Assembly (NCBI GenBank): GCA_001931905.2
Contig: MSJI02000187.1
Coordinates: 1 to 64,000 of the forward strand
DNA: 64,000 nucleotides
Direction of reading: 5' to 3'
Origin: Cladosporium sp. IMV 00045
Lineage: Eukaryota; Ascomycota; Dothideomycetes; Cladosporiales; Cladosporiaceae
The notes below the pieces were generated by a model. It was given only the letters and a program-made list of their open reading frames with translations, was not told the origin of the DNA and searched no databases. A program made the position numbers and the translations under genes. Shown here in pieces: positions 32,780-44,717 of this stretch. Numbering within the stretch: the stretch's first letter is position 1; every line of letters starts with the position of its first letter.

Positions 32780-34694
32780 ATGCCTGCGCGCTTCAACGAC
32801 GAGCCGGCGCAGGTCATGGGCCAGGCGGATCTCGAGCGCGCTAACACGAAGCTCGAAGGCCGCGACGAGGAGAAGGACGACTCCGAGGATGGCATCGCCA
32901 GCAAGCCTCGCGAATCGACCGCCACCGGCAACGGCAATGGCGAAAAGCTCGAGCAGATGGGCACTTACGACAAGTACGAGATCAGCGAAGAGGACTGCTA
33001 CGAAGAGCTGGGCTATTGCTTCCCCAAAGCGAAGAAATGGTACATCGTCACCATCATCTTCTGGGTCCAGGTGTCCATGAACTTCAACACATCGCTGTAC
33101 TCCAACGCAATTGGCGGCATCTCCGATGAGTTCGGCGTCAGTCTCCAAGGTGCCCGTTGCGGTGCCATGATCTTCCTTGTCACATACGCCTTCGGTTGTG
33201 AGCTTTGGGCTCCCTGGTCTGAGGAGTTTGGTCGCTGGCCTATCCTCCAGCTCTCCATGTTCCTGGTCAACGTCTGGCAACTTCCCGTGGCCCTCGCGCC
33301 CAACTTCGCGACCATTATGGTCGGTCGCGCCCTTGGTGGTCTCTCCACCGCTGGTGGCTCTGTCACTCTCGGCATGATTGCCGATATGTGGGAAGCCGAG
33401 ACGCAGCAATACGCTGTCGCCTACGTCGTCTTCTCGTCCGTCTTCGGTTCAGTGCTTGGACCTATCGTCGGTGGTTTCTGCGAGCAATACCTCCACTGGA
33501 CGTAAGTTACATCCATATTCTCAGTATTCCTCGCACCATGCTGACGCTCTTCGCAGATGGTGTATCTGGATCCAGCTCATCTTCGGTGGCTTCATCCAAG
33601 CCGTCCACTTCTTTACCGTGCCCGAGACTCGCACTACCATCATGATGAACCGCATCGCCAAGAAGCGCAGAAAGGAGGATCCCACTGCCAACGTCTGGGG
33701 CCCCGACGAGCTTGTTCCCTTCAAGGATCGCTTCAGCGTCAAGGAGATTCTTATCACCTGGATCCGCCCGTTCAAGATGTTCTTGACCGAGCCTATTGTG
33801 CTTGTCTTGTCACTCCTGTCTGGTTTCTCCGACGCTCTGATCTTCATGTTCATCCAGTCCTTCGCCATCGTCTACGAGCAATGGGACTTCCAGACTTTCG
33901 AAGTCGGCCTGGCCTTCCTGTCCATCGGTGTCGGCTACGTGATTGCGTGGGCTGCGTTCATTCCCGCAATCTGGCGCAACAAAAAAGAGCGCGCCGAAAA
34001 GCCCGACAGCGAGCGTGCTCAGTACGAGTCCCGTCTGTGGTTCCTGCTATACACCGCGCCTTGCTTGCCCATCGGCCTCTTCGGCTTCGCTTGGACGATC
34101 CAGGGCCCACCAATTCACTGGATGGGCAGCATGGTGTTCGCCGCCATCGTCGGTATCGCCAACTACGCCATCTACATGGCCACCATCGACTACATGATTT
34201 GCGCGTACGGCCCCTACTCCGCCTCCGCCACCGGTGGCAACGGTTGGGCTCGTGACTTCCTTGCTGGTGTGCTCACCGTGCCCGCAACACCGTACTTCGA
34301 GAACATCGGCGCCGACGTCGGCCGCAACCTCGAATATGCCTCCACCATCCTGGCCTGCATCAGTTTCGTGCTCGTCATCGCCGTCTACGTCGTCTACTGG
34401 AAAGGTCCCGTGCTGCGCAAGCGCTCTCCCTTCGCCCAGCAACTCGCCGGTGCGCGCGAGGAGCAGGCGACTGGTGGTCGCAGGCTGTCGTACATTTCAT
34501 ACGGCGGCAGCGACAGGCGCAGGAGTCTCGACTCGCAGACCGCGCGCCGCCCGGCCGGTCCGCCTAGGTCTTACAGCCAGAGCCAGAGGTTCTTCGGCGA
34601 AACTAGGGTTACGCCCAGAGGCACCCCGAGTGCCAGCCGTGCGAACTCGGTCACGAGGCAGGCGGCTAGCCGGAATGCGAGTGTTGCTCGCTAG
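32780..34694 (+). CDS. MFS transporter, drug/polyamine-type (619 aa)
   Basis: Exons 32780-33501 and 33557-34694, intron 33502-33556 (GTAAGT ... TCGCAG), joined in frame at HWT|WCIW. About 85 cytosolic residues, acidic and Lys-rich, lead to the first membrane helix (WYIVTIIFWVQVSMNF). GRWPILQLSMF, VGRALGGLSTAGGSVTLGMIADMW and VLGPIVGGFCEQYLHW are the conserved loops and the helix-5 motif of 12-helix H+ antiporters of the DHA1 family. Twelve helices can be counted. The C-terminal tail after ILACISFVLVIAVYVVYW is long, basic and Ser/Arg-rich with RRXS-like sites (RRLSY, RRRSL). Likely a plasma-membrane exporter of drugs, polyamines or a metabolite; the substrate cannot be read from the sequence. 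Confidence 0.9.
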
Positions 34695-35090
34695 GCTTGA
34701 AAGTAGAGGCGGAGGAAGGGGTTGAGGATATGGTGGTGTTTGGTTGGTGAGAGGAAGAGATGAAGAGTTCTGTGAAAAACTTCCGTACTATCTTGTAATT
34801 TGTATCGAAAGATACTTCTTTTCACTGAAAACACACTCCCGAATCTCAATCGTAGTACAATATCCTTTGACCGCGAATTCGACAAACGCTCCGTCAATTG
34901 TGTTCATCACATTGTTTGCCACTCATGCTCGTTCATCCCTCGGATTGCATTTCAGCCTGGACGGCCACAACAACGCCTCGAACGGCATAGATGCTCCACG
35001 GTATAGACGATGAATATCCCTTCGGTACACGCAGCAAACCTGTGAAATTGCACTGTTTGTTTACCATCACAGAGCATGTACGAGGAGTAC
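34695..35090. other. 3' flank of the MFS gene up to the transposon
   Basis: Ordinary base composition, no gene. It ends at the TA target site (35091-35092) of the outer transposon. Confidence 0.5.
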
Positions 35091-35092
35091 TA

Positions 35093-35135
35093 ACGTACTT
35101 GGCAAGCGAGCGGATCACGCAAGCGAGCGGATCAA
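35093..35135 (+). repeat. Left terminal inverted repeat of the Fot1-type element
   Basis: Begins ACGTACTTGG next to the TA duplication and holds two tandem 17-bp copies of an element containing GCAAGCGAGCGGATCA, differing at the first base. Identical to the reverse complement of 43852-43894. It keeps several CpA dinucleotides and has no RIP damage. Confidence 0.92.
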
Positions 35136-36532
35136 GATTTCACTACCATTACTTTTAACCATGAATTACATAAGTAACTTCATAATTATAGGAATAAAAC
35201 CACTTGAATTATGAACTACATACCCTAATAGTATGTTTGCTCGAACCACACTTGCTATATCTCATTCCTAGTATTTTGCGAGCTTTTCTTAGTAGCTAAT
35301 CTAGTAAAACTAGATTAATATTTTTATTATTATCCTATAACTGCTCCTTAACCATACGGTTCTAAGACCTAGCCTAGCCATCTTAGATAGTTATAGATCT
35401 ATCCTATCGAATGAATTCCTTTTTACGTACTCTCTTTTACTTTTAGTACTAATTTTTAGCTTAAAGAGTAGCTACCTTAGCTATTAAAAGTACCTTTTTA
35501 TATACTATATTCTTAAAGCCTTTTAAAAGCTATTAGAAAGGTTTTTTAGCTAAAGAAGCTAATAACCTCTTTCGTTTACGATTCTCTATTAATACTAGCT
35601 AGCTTTATCGCTTAATTTTAGGTAGAGTCTTTAGTATTTTAGGGTCCTAAGATACCTAACTACTTCGTAGTAAAAGAGTAGCTTAAATAATAGGACTAAG
35701 GTTATCTAGTATAATTTATAGATTAAATAGAGTAAGGCTAGTTACTCTAAATCTAGAAGTAATATTTTCTATTATTATTACTTATCTATAGGCTATATAG
35801 AATATAAAAAGGAATTCTTCCTTAGTAATATAGTTAATACTAAGCCTTATCTTATTCTTAATCTAAGAGCTATATACCTTCTTTAGAGGGCTAAAATAGC
35901 TTATATCTAAAGGCTAAAGAATATAAGATATATACGTAGGTATATATAGAGTTAGGATATAGTTCTAAAAGTAGAAGTCTCTAAAATTAGCTATTTAGTA
36001 GCTACTATAGCTATTAAAAATTAGTAGCCTCTATTTACCCTTATAATACTTAGTATTTTCGTAGAAGTACTAGATCTATTTAAGGCCTAACTTATCGTTA
36101 GTCTATCTATTATTGCTTAGAGTAATTCTCTAAGCTAGTAGGATACTAGTTTAGTACTAGGTCGACTAATAAAGCTTACTATTAAAGATAATAAATAGAG
36201 GGATTACTTACCCTTTTATATTAATTACCTTAATTATAGTAACCTATTTCTAGTTCCCTAGCTATTTTATCCTTAGCCTACTCTTCTTATCTAATATTAT
36301 AATTACTTTTAAAGTTAAAATAATACCTATTTAGAAGCTAGTCTTATTAAAGTTAAAGAATATCCTCTTCTATAATACTATACTTTATAATTATATCTTC
36401 TATAAGTTTAAACTATAAGCTAATAAGCTCTAGATCCTCGACTTCTACTCTCTAGATATTAAACTTCCGATTATATACGCTTAAGAGCTCTAGATAGCGT
36501 TTAATAAAGTTAGTAACCTATTTTATACTAAC

Positions 36533-36703
36533 TATTACAGGTGAGCAACGTATACATAGAAGCTTAATATAGTATTTAATAAGTTCGATATAGGACGGAA
36601 GGTCTTCTCTATCTAAGTCCGCTTAAAAGGGTATAGAGTACTAAGGCTATTCTCCTAAGGCGCAGTATTATCTACGCTTACCTCCTAAGGCTTGTTTTTT
36701 ATA
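36533..36703 (-). repeat. 3' LTR of the Gypsy element (left copy)
   Basis: 171 bp, aligned without gaps at both ends to 43306-43476. Differences between copies are mostly C/T or G/A, as after RIP. Preceded by the CTAAC duplication. Confidence 0.88.
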
Positions 36704-36814
36704 TTACCTCCTACTCTCTCTTTGTCTGTATTTACGCTATTTATTAATAGGGTCCGGTATAAATTCTTCGGGGGCCGCTCTTATCTATCTCTATCTCGCT
36801 AGTAAGACTCTTAG

Positions 36815-36816
<2 letters not shown>

Positions 36817-36846
<30 letters not shown>
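36817..36846 (-). repeat. Run of 30 T (poly-A on the element's strand)
   Basis: Uninterrupted T30 between the end of the Gypsy coding region and its 3' LTR, about 110 bp from the LTR. It is longer than a usual polypurine tract and does not touch the LTR. Confidence 0.85.
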
Positions 36847-36848
<2 letters not shown>

Positions 36849-38299
36849 TATTTCTAAGCGAAAACTCGTAGATACTACTATTTCTATATTAAAGGGTAGA
36901 GGTCCTCTTTAGTATTAGAGAACTTCTTCCCCTTCTTTAGTATCGAGACTAGAGTAGATTCGATTGTTTCCCTTTCTTTTAACTACGGCGGTCTTACTGC
37001 TATTTATATGCTTCCGGCGTTCGTATAATAATAGTACTAAGCTAGTAACTCGTTCTTATAGGATAGGTTCTGCTTCTAAACGCGCGGAATCCGCCTCGTT
37101 CTTATCTCGAAGCTATCTTATGCTCCTATTATAAGCTACTATTGTTACTCGTTCTAACGAGCTTTAGTTGCTATTATCGTTTACTTCCGGCGTGCTGCTC
37201 CCGCTTTAGTAGGCTCGTAATCTGGTTTTTTATTATCGTAAATAATAGGCTCGTAATAGTAGCTTACTATTATTTGCTATTTATTATTCGTTAGTAGGTT
37301 ACTAGTAGGTAAAGGCCTTCTTCTATATTCTTTCTTCTCTTTCTCTTCTTCCCTCTTATAACTAATAGTAGTAGTAATAGTATTAGTAATAGTAATAGTA
37401 ATATTATTATAGCTAATATAAGTATCCCCTTTTTCGTTCTATAGGAAGCATCTAGTAGGTTCCGAAGGGTACTAATAGGAGATAGCCTATCTACTATATC
37501 GGTTATACTATCTCTAGCATTAATTACTAGGACTAGGCTATAAGTGTTTCCTAGATCTTTTCTTTTAGAGTACTAACATTTTTATAGTCCTCTTACTCCT
37601 CTACTTACTAGGCGTATGCTACTACTCGCAAGAATTATAAGAACCTATAAGTTTCCTTTAGACTCTATTTAAAAAGCGTTGCTAACTATTCCTTTTAGTC
37701 TTTAAATAGCTTATATTACTTACGCTATATAGACCTACGCTACTAACGCTACTATATAAGACTCTCGCTCTAGTTCTATTCATTTTTTGTTAGCTAATAT
37801 GCATTTTATAGCGCTAACGCTTATATAGACCTAAAGAAGGTCCTTAAGGCTTATAAGGCTTTAAAGCTACTATAGGCTTCTAGTTTGTTATCTAGGTAAG
37901 ATTAAATTCTGTCGTTCTCTACTTGTTTTCTATCGCTAACCGGCTTCTTAGGAGTGTCGCTAGCGAGGTAACCACTTCGGTAGTTAATATCGTTGCTTAG
38001 TAGGACTAGCTATAAGTATATCCTTATCTCTATATTGTTTTAGTCGCTAATAGTGTTATATAGTCCGGGTCCCGTTCCGCTAGCGTTTATTCTAGGTAGC
38101 TATCGTTATAATTAGTTTTTAAAGTCTTTTAGTATCTAGTATCCGGAGTGCGGTATCTAGTATTTTTATAGTAGAGGCTACTATTTTTGAAATGAAAATA
38201 TTCTTCCTATGCCTTAATTATCCTAATACTTCCCTTATATTCTATAACGCCTAATTCCGAAGTATCCTACTATTAACCTGTCTTTTCTTTTGCGCTTTT

Positions 38300-41200
38300 C
38301 CTCTTATCCTATACTTCTCTTAGCCTATCGTAGTAGCAGGCGTTACTATATCTAGTCTTAAACTTGTCTATAGCCCTATTATCTACTAGGTTCTCTAAGG
38401 GTTCCTACGTCGGCTTATAGTAGCTAGTCTATTTTACTAGGACTTCTTTTTTTCGTTCTTTCTTTCTCCTAGACCTCGTATATAGGATCTCTTCGATATA
38501 GTACTCTTTATGCGAGTCTATTAGTAAGAGCTCTAGGTAACTATTATTAGACTCTTATCCTAGTAGCCTATCCTCGCTTGCTAGCTAGAGAAGGTTAGTA
38601 TGGAAAACCGGGTGAATATTACTTAGTATCCTAGATAATCTAATAGAGACTAGGGATAAAACGTTAGATACTATATACTTAGTATGTCTAGCGTTAAGAC
38701 TCTTTTTAGGGTAGTTAGTCTTATAGTTTCTTAAATCTAGCTAAACTTTATTACCTTTCTAGTAGATTAGTACTAGAGTCTAGTTCTTATTTGCGCTTTC
38801 CTCTTATTCTTAAGCTATTACTACTATACTAGCTTCGTAAAGGTTAGAGACCTTCTTTATCCTTTCTACGAATAGCTTTGCTCGCGTAGTAGTAGCTAGC
38901 TTCCTATTTTCTATAGGCTCCGGTTTTAAGCTTATAGGTAATAGTGCTTTGAATCTATAGGTTGCGAAGAATAGGCTCATTCCTAAGCCTGAGTAATAAC
39001 GTCTGTTTAACGCTAGTTATGCTATAGGAAGCTATTTTTTCTAGTTAGACTACTCTTAGTTAATATAGTTCCTTAGGTATACCTAGACTTTCTAGTTAAT
39101 TCTCTTAGGTTCTCTATCTATTTACGGATAGTATCTAGAGCTAAGTCTCTATTCTACGCCTATTAGTCTATAGAACTCCTTCTAGAAGGTACTCGTCTAG
39201 TTTATTCCCCTATTGCTTATAATAGTATAGGGCATTCTATAGTTTTTCGCCTAGCATTCTATAAACTTTTTAGCGTACTCCTCGGCTTTCATACTAGGTA
39301 TTAGTTCTAGAACGACCTATTTACTTAGCCTATCTTTAATGACCTAGAGATAGCAGTTACCTTTAGAATCTAGGAGATTAGTTATAAAATCTATAGATAT
39401 CTCCTAAAAGAATTAATTAGGGACTAGTAAAGGCTTTAAGAGTCTATATTTATATTCTCTCTAGACCTTATTTCTGCTACAGTAATCATAGTTTCTTAGG
39501 AACTGCTATACGTGCCTTAACTATAATAGCTAGTAGAAGTCGCGAGCTACGATAGTAGTAGTAGAGTCCTGTCCTAGATAACTATAGACTAGGGAATCGT
39601 AAATAGACTAGATAATTTTCGTCTATAGTATATCCTTCTATCTAGTCTTGTCTTCTATGCTATTATAGTTAGTCTCTAAGGTATTAGAGGCTCCTAGCAC
39701 CTAAAGTTTCCTATAGTGCCGCAGGTTCCTATTCTAGTCTACGCTATAGTCGCCTATTTATACTTTCACTCTTACTACACTTAGAAATAAGTAGGAACCG
39801 GCTTTTACTACTTAGTATATAGCTTAATAAGTCTTATCTATTAGCATAGTATCTAACTATAGCTTATTTAGTTCGTTGTCCTAAAAAGGGCTACGTAGGT
39901 CCGTTTATTATTAGTCGGGCCTATAGTTAAGCTAGGTAGCTAATAGTTCTACTAACGTAGTAGCTACTATTACCTTCCTCTTACTCTAGGAGTCTAGCTA
40001 ATCTAGTGCGGACTCTAGTAGTAGGAATCTCCTAAACTGTAACAACTTATCGTTACCTCTAAGTGTATCTTACTCTCTCTTAGATAGTATATCTAGTATT
40101 ACTACTTCGGCCTCTAGTCGATATACTAAGGAGAACTGAAATTTTATTAAGACCTTATACTACTAGATTTATCTCTCTAAGAGTTACTATTTAACTATGA
40201 AATACTTAAGGTTTTTATAGTCTATCTAAATTATAAAGAGACTATACGCTTTAAGTTTAGAGGCCTAGAACTTTAAGTAGCAGATAATCGCTAGTTTTTC
40301 TTTATCGTAGATATTATAGTTAATCTTAGCTTTATTTAATTTCTGCGCGAAAAAGCCTATAGAGCGCCAGACTCTATTCTTTTCTTATATAAGAGCGCCC
40401 CCTAGAGTAAACCTACTATAGTCGGTCTCGAGGAAAGTAGGAAGTATTAGATCCTACCCTAAAAAGACTAGAGCCTAGTAGAATTTATCTCGCAGGTTTT
40501 TAAATGCTTCGTCTTCTAGTTTTCCCTAGGAAAATGTTACTCTCTTACTAGTAAGCGCTATTAAAGAGGCAGTAGTCTTCGAGTAGTATAGGATAAACAT
40601 CTAGTAGTAGTTAGCGAACCTAAGGAATCGTCTTACCTCTTTCTATGTCTAAGGAGCCTTCTAATTCTATACTACTTCTACTTTCTCTAAGTCGGGACTT
40701 ACTCTTTTTCTATTAGTATATACTATAAACCCTAAGTACTTAATTTCCTTCTAAGTAAACTTGCTCTTCTTAGGATCTAAGAATAAGCTTCTATCCTAAA
40801 GCTTATAGAGTATAGTTCTTACCTTATAGAAGTAATCCTCTTTCGAGCTATTTAAGTAGATAATAACGTCGTCTATATAGGCTAAGACGAAATCGTCTAA
40901 GTGTTCCTATAGTAGAGTATTAATATACTATTAGAAAGTCGCTAGGGCCCTAGATAGACTAAATAGATATATAAGCCATTTAAAAGATCTAAACTTCGTC
41001 TAAAAAGTAGTCTTATGTTTATAGCCTATAGCTATTCGAATCTAGTAGAATGCAGATACTACGTCTACCTTAGTAAGCTAGTAGGCTCCTATGAGATTTC
41101 GTAAGGTCTCTAGTATAAGTAGTAGTAGGTACCGATCCTACTTTATAATCGCGTTTAAGGTATAGTAGTTATAGTAGAACTAGAGTCCTCTACTAGGTTT

Positions 41201-43200
41201 CCGAATAAAAAGGATAGGTACTATAGCTTCTAATATAGAGGGCCTAATAAACCTCTTTAATCCTAGGTTGTCTAATATTTTCCTAAAGACTAGTAGCTCC
41301 TCTTTTAATATGCTATATAAAGGGCTTTAGAGTAAAGATAGTAGGGATCTATCTAGTTATAGGCGAAGTTCGACTCTATAGTCTATCCCTACCCCTCTAT
41401 ATAGTACTAGCTTCTTAGCCTCCTATAGGTTAAATAATAGGGCTATGTCCTAAATCTCTAGAAGTAGCTTTTTTTTAAGCTCTTCTATTATTAGGTACTC
41501 TCTCGACTTTAGAGCCTTCGCGACATCTATCGATATTAACGCTATTACTATTATGAAGCTCCTATAGTCCTTCTTACTAAAGTAGTTTCGCCTCTCTAGT
41601 ACCTATTACTCTACTCTTCTATAGTAGAACTGCTACTTTTCTAGCGCAGTCCTAACTTTATTATACGCTTTCTAGGGGTTACTTAGGATTAGTAGGAAGG
41701 CTAAGTCGGGTATAACATATACGTAGACTTTCTATCGGAATCCTTTAATTTCTATATTAAAGGCGACTACTCTTATAATACTCGAGCTTTATATAGCTAA
41801 GGATGCTCTTTTCACCTCTCTAGTTTCGAGGCTAATAAAGCTTAATCTGAGACTTTCTATAAGGTCTCTATTAATTGTAGCGTAGTATTAATATCCTTTA
41901 TCGATAAGAGCTAAAGTTCTAAAGTTATTTTAAATAGTTACGTCTATATATACTAGGTTTCTATTTATAATTTTACTAATTTTATTCTAATCTTTTGCTA
42001 ATACTTCTTATACTCTCTACTCTCGACTTTAAGGGAGAGTTACTCTTTTCCTAAGCTAGAAGCTATAGACTCTAAGTTATCGTTATCGCTCTTAAGTAGG
42101 GGCTTCGTCTTTACTACGTTAATTCTAGTGCTTTATACTATAGGCGTGTAGGGGTAGTCGCGGATATAGTATCCGGACCCTTTATAGTAGAAGTAGAGAC
42201 TTTCCTTTCGATGTCTATCCCTTTCTATCGCGTCTACCTATTTAGCTCTTCGTTTCCTATTTGTTTTCTAATAGCTTCCTCGGCTCTTTTAGTAGTTTAC
42301 GCCTATATACGTTAGAGCTATAATTGTATCTCTGTTAGTATCTAACCTAGTCGTTATAGTACTATAATAGGAATATATAGTTACTATTATAGTTCTTTTA
42401 GAGTCTTTACTCTTTTCTCTTAGCTATCTCTTATAGGCGGCCTTAAACTAATTAGTTGTCTCAAGGTTTATTATGATCTATTCTACCTCCTAGGAGAATA
42501 CATAGTAGTCTATCGTCTTTAGTATAGCTGCTATATAGATCTTTACGGCGTTCGAGAACGTATTCTTAAAGTAGCTAATCTTCGTAGCGTAATTCTAGCT
42601 CTCTCTACTAGCGCTTAGTAGGAGTCTATCGAATTCTAGTTAGTATTCGTGCCATAGCTAACTGGCGGCGTGCCGTAAATAAGTAAGTCTCTCTAGGGCT
42701 TTCGCCTACTTGTTACTATCTATAAAGATGTCTTTAAGTTGCGCGAAGAAAGCTTTAAGGTCCTTACTATAGGTAGCGCTTCTCTTTTCCTAGAAGTGTC
42801 TTATATAGGACTGCTCTCGTATTAGCAGAGTGCTATAAACAATGTCCTAGTAGTACTCGATAGGAAGCGTTAGTTTTATTACAGAGCGTACTTAGTATAA
42901 GCTTTAGAGCCTTAGGAAGTAGTCTTAGAAAGTTTCTATTTATCTATCCTACGTAGGTAGCTTCTACTCGCGGGGCTCTAATACTTCTTCCCTAGATTCT
43001 ATTAGTAATCTCGTAGAAAGCGTCTCTATTAGGGTCTTTACTAGCTCGCTTATAGACGGTTTACTAGAGGCGTTAGTATTAGGCGCTACTACGTATCGTC
43101 CGGATTCTACTTTATTAAGGGCAGTACGCGTACTTACTAACTCGTTCTCTATCTATTATTAACGTACGTATATCTCTTTAAGGATTTATTATATGTCGAC
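38300..43200 (-). pseudogene. Degenerate gag-pol of the Gypsy element
   Basis: Stops in all frames, so no protein is made. Motif remnants allow approximate borders: gag about 42200-43200 ending in a zinc knuckle where Cys codons have become Tyr, protease region near 41900, reverse transcriptase about 40500-41500, RNase H about 40100-40500, integrase about 38800-39700, chromodomain about 38370-38520. The 1.6 kb between this and the 3' LTR hold no recognisable coding remnant. Confidence 0.8.
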
Positions 43201-43305
43201 GTTTGCTACGTCTCGCTTAGAGCTCCTAGACCCCGATTAGGTCGCTCTAGAGTCCGGCGTGATACCGCTAGAAGCCGGAGCGTTCATATATTCGATCGAA
43301 CTTAA

Positions 43306-43476
43306 TATTATAGGTAAGCGACGTATATACGGAAGCTTAATGTAGTATTTAATAAGTTCGATATAGGATAGAAGGTCTTCTCTATCTAAGTCCGCTTAAA
43401 AGGGTATAGAGTACTAAGGCTATTCTCCTAAGGCGTAGTATCGTCTACGCTTACCTCCTAAGGCTCGTCTTTTATA
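43306..43476 (-). repeat. 5' LTR of the Gypsy element (right copy)
   Basis: 171 bp; carries the same GAAGGTCTTCTC and CCTCCTAAGGC blocks as the left copy. Followed by the CTAAC duplication and then the resumed Fot1 transposase text. The primer-binding site would lie just left of 43306. Confidence 0.88.
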
Positions 43477-43851
43477 CTAACCTTCTAAGGCTTAGCTAGA
43501 TTCTTTATACGAAGTATTATATTAGCTATCTCTTTAATAATTACGCGCTAGAGAGGGAATCTATTAGATAATAGCTAAAGTACCTTTCGGAGAAGGATTT
43601 ACTCTTTGTTATTTATGAGTTTACGTGAGTTTATAGGTATATTTGCTCGAGAGAAGACTCTAAGGTATCTTTAGCGAAGAGTTATAAATAGGACGTTATA
43701 TATTTAAGATATAGCTCGAAGAGATAGGACTTAGGTATTAATATATGCTTAGAGAGCTAAAGATATACGTCCTTTAGTTTGAGATGACATTATATATAAA
43801 CATTGTTATATAATAAGAAGAAGAAGATGGAAGACGCGTCACGCGCGCGTT

Positions 43852-43894
43852 TTGATCCGCTCGCTTGCGTGATCCGCTCGCTTGCCAAGTACGT
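43852..43894 (-). repeat. Right terminal inverted repeat of the Fot1-type element
   Basis: Exact reverse complement of 35093-35135, ending CCAAGTACGT before the TA duplication (43895-43896). Not RIP-mutated. Confidence 0.92.
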
Positions 43895-44086
43895 TACTCG
43901 AACCACAGACCCTAACCCTACTTACCCCAAGTCGAAATAACAGACTCTGAACTTATTCACATCCGCAACTTGTCCGGCGCATCGCCATCGCTGCCACGCC
44001 AGTACTAATCGCTCTACGTACAAAAGAAGCATACCACATCTTCTGGTGACATCTATTGGCCATGGCGGGCAAAAAAACAAAAGAAG

Positions 44087-44161
44087 ATGGTCAATACGAG
44101 GGTCGAACTCGCGACCTTGGCGTTATTAGCACCACGCTCTAAACCAACTGAGCTAATCGAC
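44087..44161 (-). tRNA. tRNA-Ile (anticodon AAT)
   Basis: On the minus strand the sequence starts GGTCGATTAGCTCAGTTGG and folds fully: a 7-bp acceptor stem (GGTCGAT with ATTGACC, one G-U), a D-arm with GCTC/GAGC, an anticodon stem TGGTG/CGCCA with loop CTAATAA (AAT, read as inosine-AU), and a T-arm with loop TTCGACC. Discriminator A at 44087. No intron. It lies about 190 bp from the end of the DNA transposon and looks functional. Confidence 0.95.
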
Positions 44162-44717
44162 CAGGTCTTATCAATAGGATTGATATCTAGCGTCGCTCTG
44201 TTGCGAATATGTAGCTTTTGTTGTTCAAGAGAATCTGGTTTCGCCAGCATCTTGTCTTGTTCTGAGGTCACAGCTTAGATCTGTCTTGTTCGCAAAATAA
44301 TTCGCGGGTAATTGCAACATTCATAAGTTGGAAGAAGTAGTCTACATACTTTCCAACAAGATTCTCACGGCGGCACAACTTGCTGGTTGGCATTCGAAGC
44401 TTGAAGTCCAGGTTCTTCATCTCGCAGAATTCCGCGCAGCAGTTTGGACGGAACAGAGGGACATCAGCAACATCGAGCCAAGGTATGATTTAAACGTGAA
44501 GTTGAAATTAACGAAGGATCTCTCCTCAAAAGGACAGACAAAGGTGCATTTGGAAGTGCAGCTAGGTATCCAAGCCTCAGATCGAAATGCGCCGACACCG
44601 GAATGCGACATCGGCGACCTGAGCTGTATCTTGTATCCAAGACCTCGGCATCCGCCTCTACAAGTAGGTTGATTCGAACTAGAGTATCTCAGTAAACAAG
44701 TAAAGATTGTCAAGAAA
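44162..44717. other. Intergenic, promoter side of the methyltransferase gene
   Basis: No gene supported. A frame ending near 44672 has no ATG in a good context and no recognisable content. Confidence 0.45.

Larger units (their letters stand above)
36533..43476 (-). mobile_element. Ty3/Gypsy chromovirus LTR retrotransposon, RIP-mutated
   Basis: Two 171-bp direct LTRs (36533-36703, 43306-43476) are flanked by CTAAC on both sides (36528-36532, 43477-43481). Each LTR starts TATTAYAGG and ends TA, consistent with TG...CA after RIP. Reading on the minus strand, degenerate text gives, in order from the right: a zinc-knuckle-like site near 42180, reverse transcriptase with FVLAYIDD (40868-40894), RNase H region, integrase (RNKV and KPL near 39460-39520, IDFI near 39390), and a chromodomain-like end (EEIL, YYKPT, EPLENLVDNRAIDKF; 38370-38520). 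The RT-RH-IN order marks Gypsy and the chromodomain a chromovirus. Next to the left (3') LTR is a purine-rich tract on the minus strand. No open frame survives. Confidence 0.92.
35093..43894 (-). mobile_element. Fot1/pogo-type DNA transposon, RIP-mutated, split by a Gypsy element
   Basis: Perfect 43-bp inverted repeats at 35093-35135 and 43852-43894 are flanked by TA at 35091-35092 and 43895-43896, the target duplication of Tc1/mariner elements. Removing the nested retrotransposon leaves about 1.85 kb, the usual size of Fot1. The broken transposase runs on the minus strand: it starts near 43790 (MSSQTKGRISLAL) and continues with SRANIPINSRKL (43616-43652). The part after the insertion has VTNFIKRY near 36510, TNDKLGLK near 36090, then ITK and EEFLF near 35815, with the order and spacing of the helix-turn-helix, DDE and C-terminal parts. 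Many Trp and Gln codons are now stops, as expected from C-to-T change on either strand. Confidence 0.9.

Noticed and set aside
36704..38300. Additional gene inside the Gypsy 3' region
   Set aside because: All frames are closed and I find no motif; only the T30 run stands out and it is reported separately.
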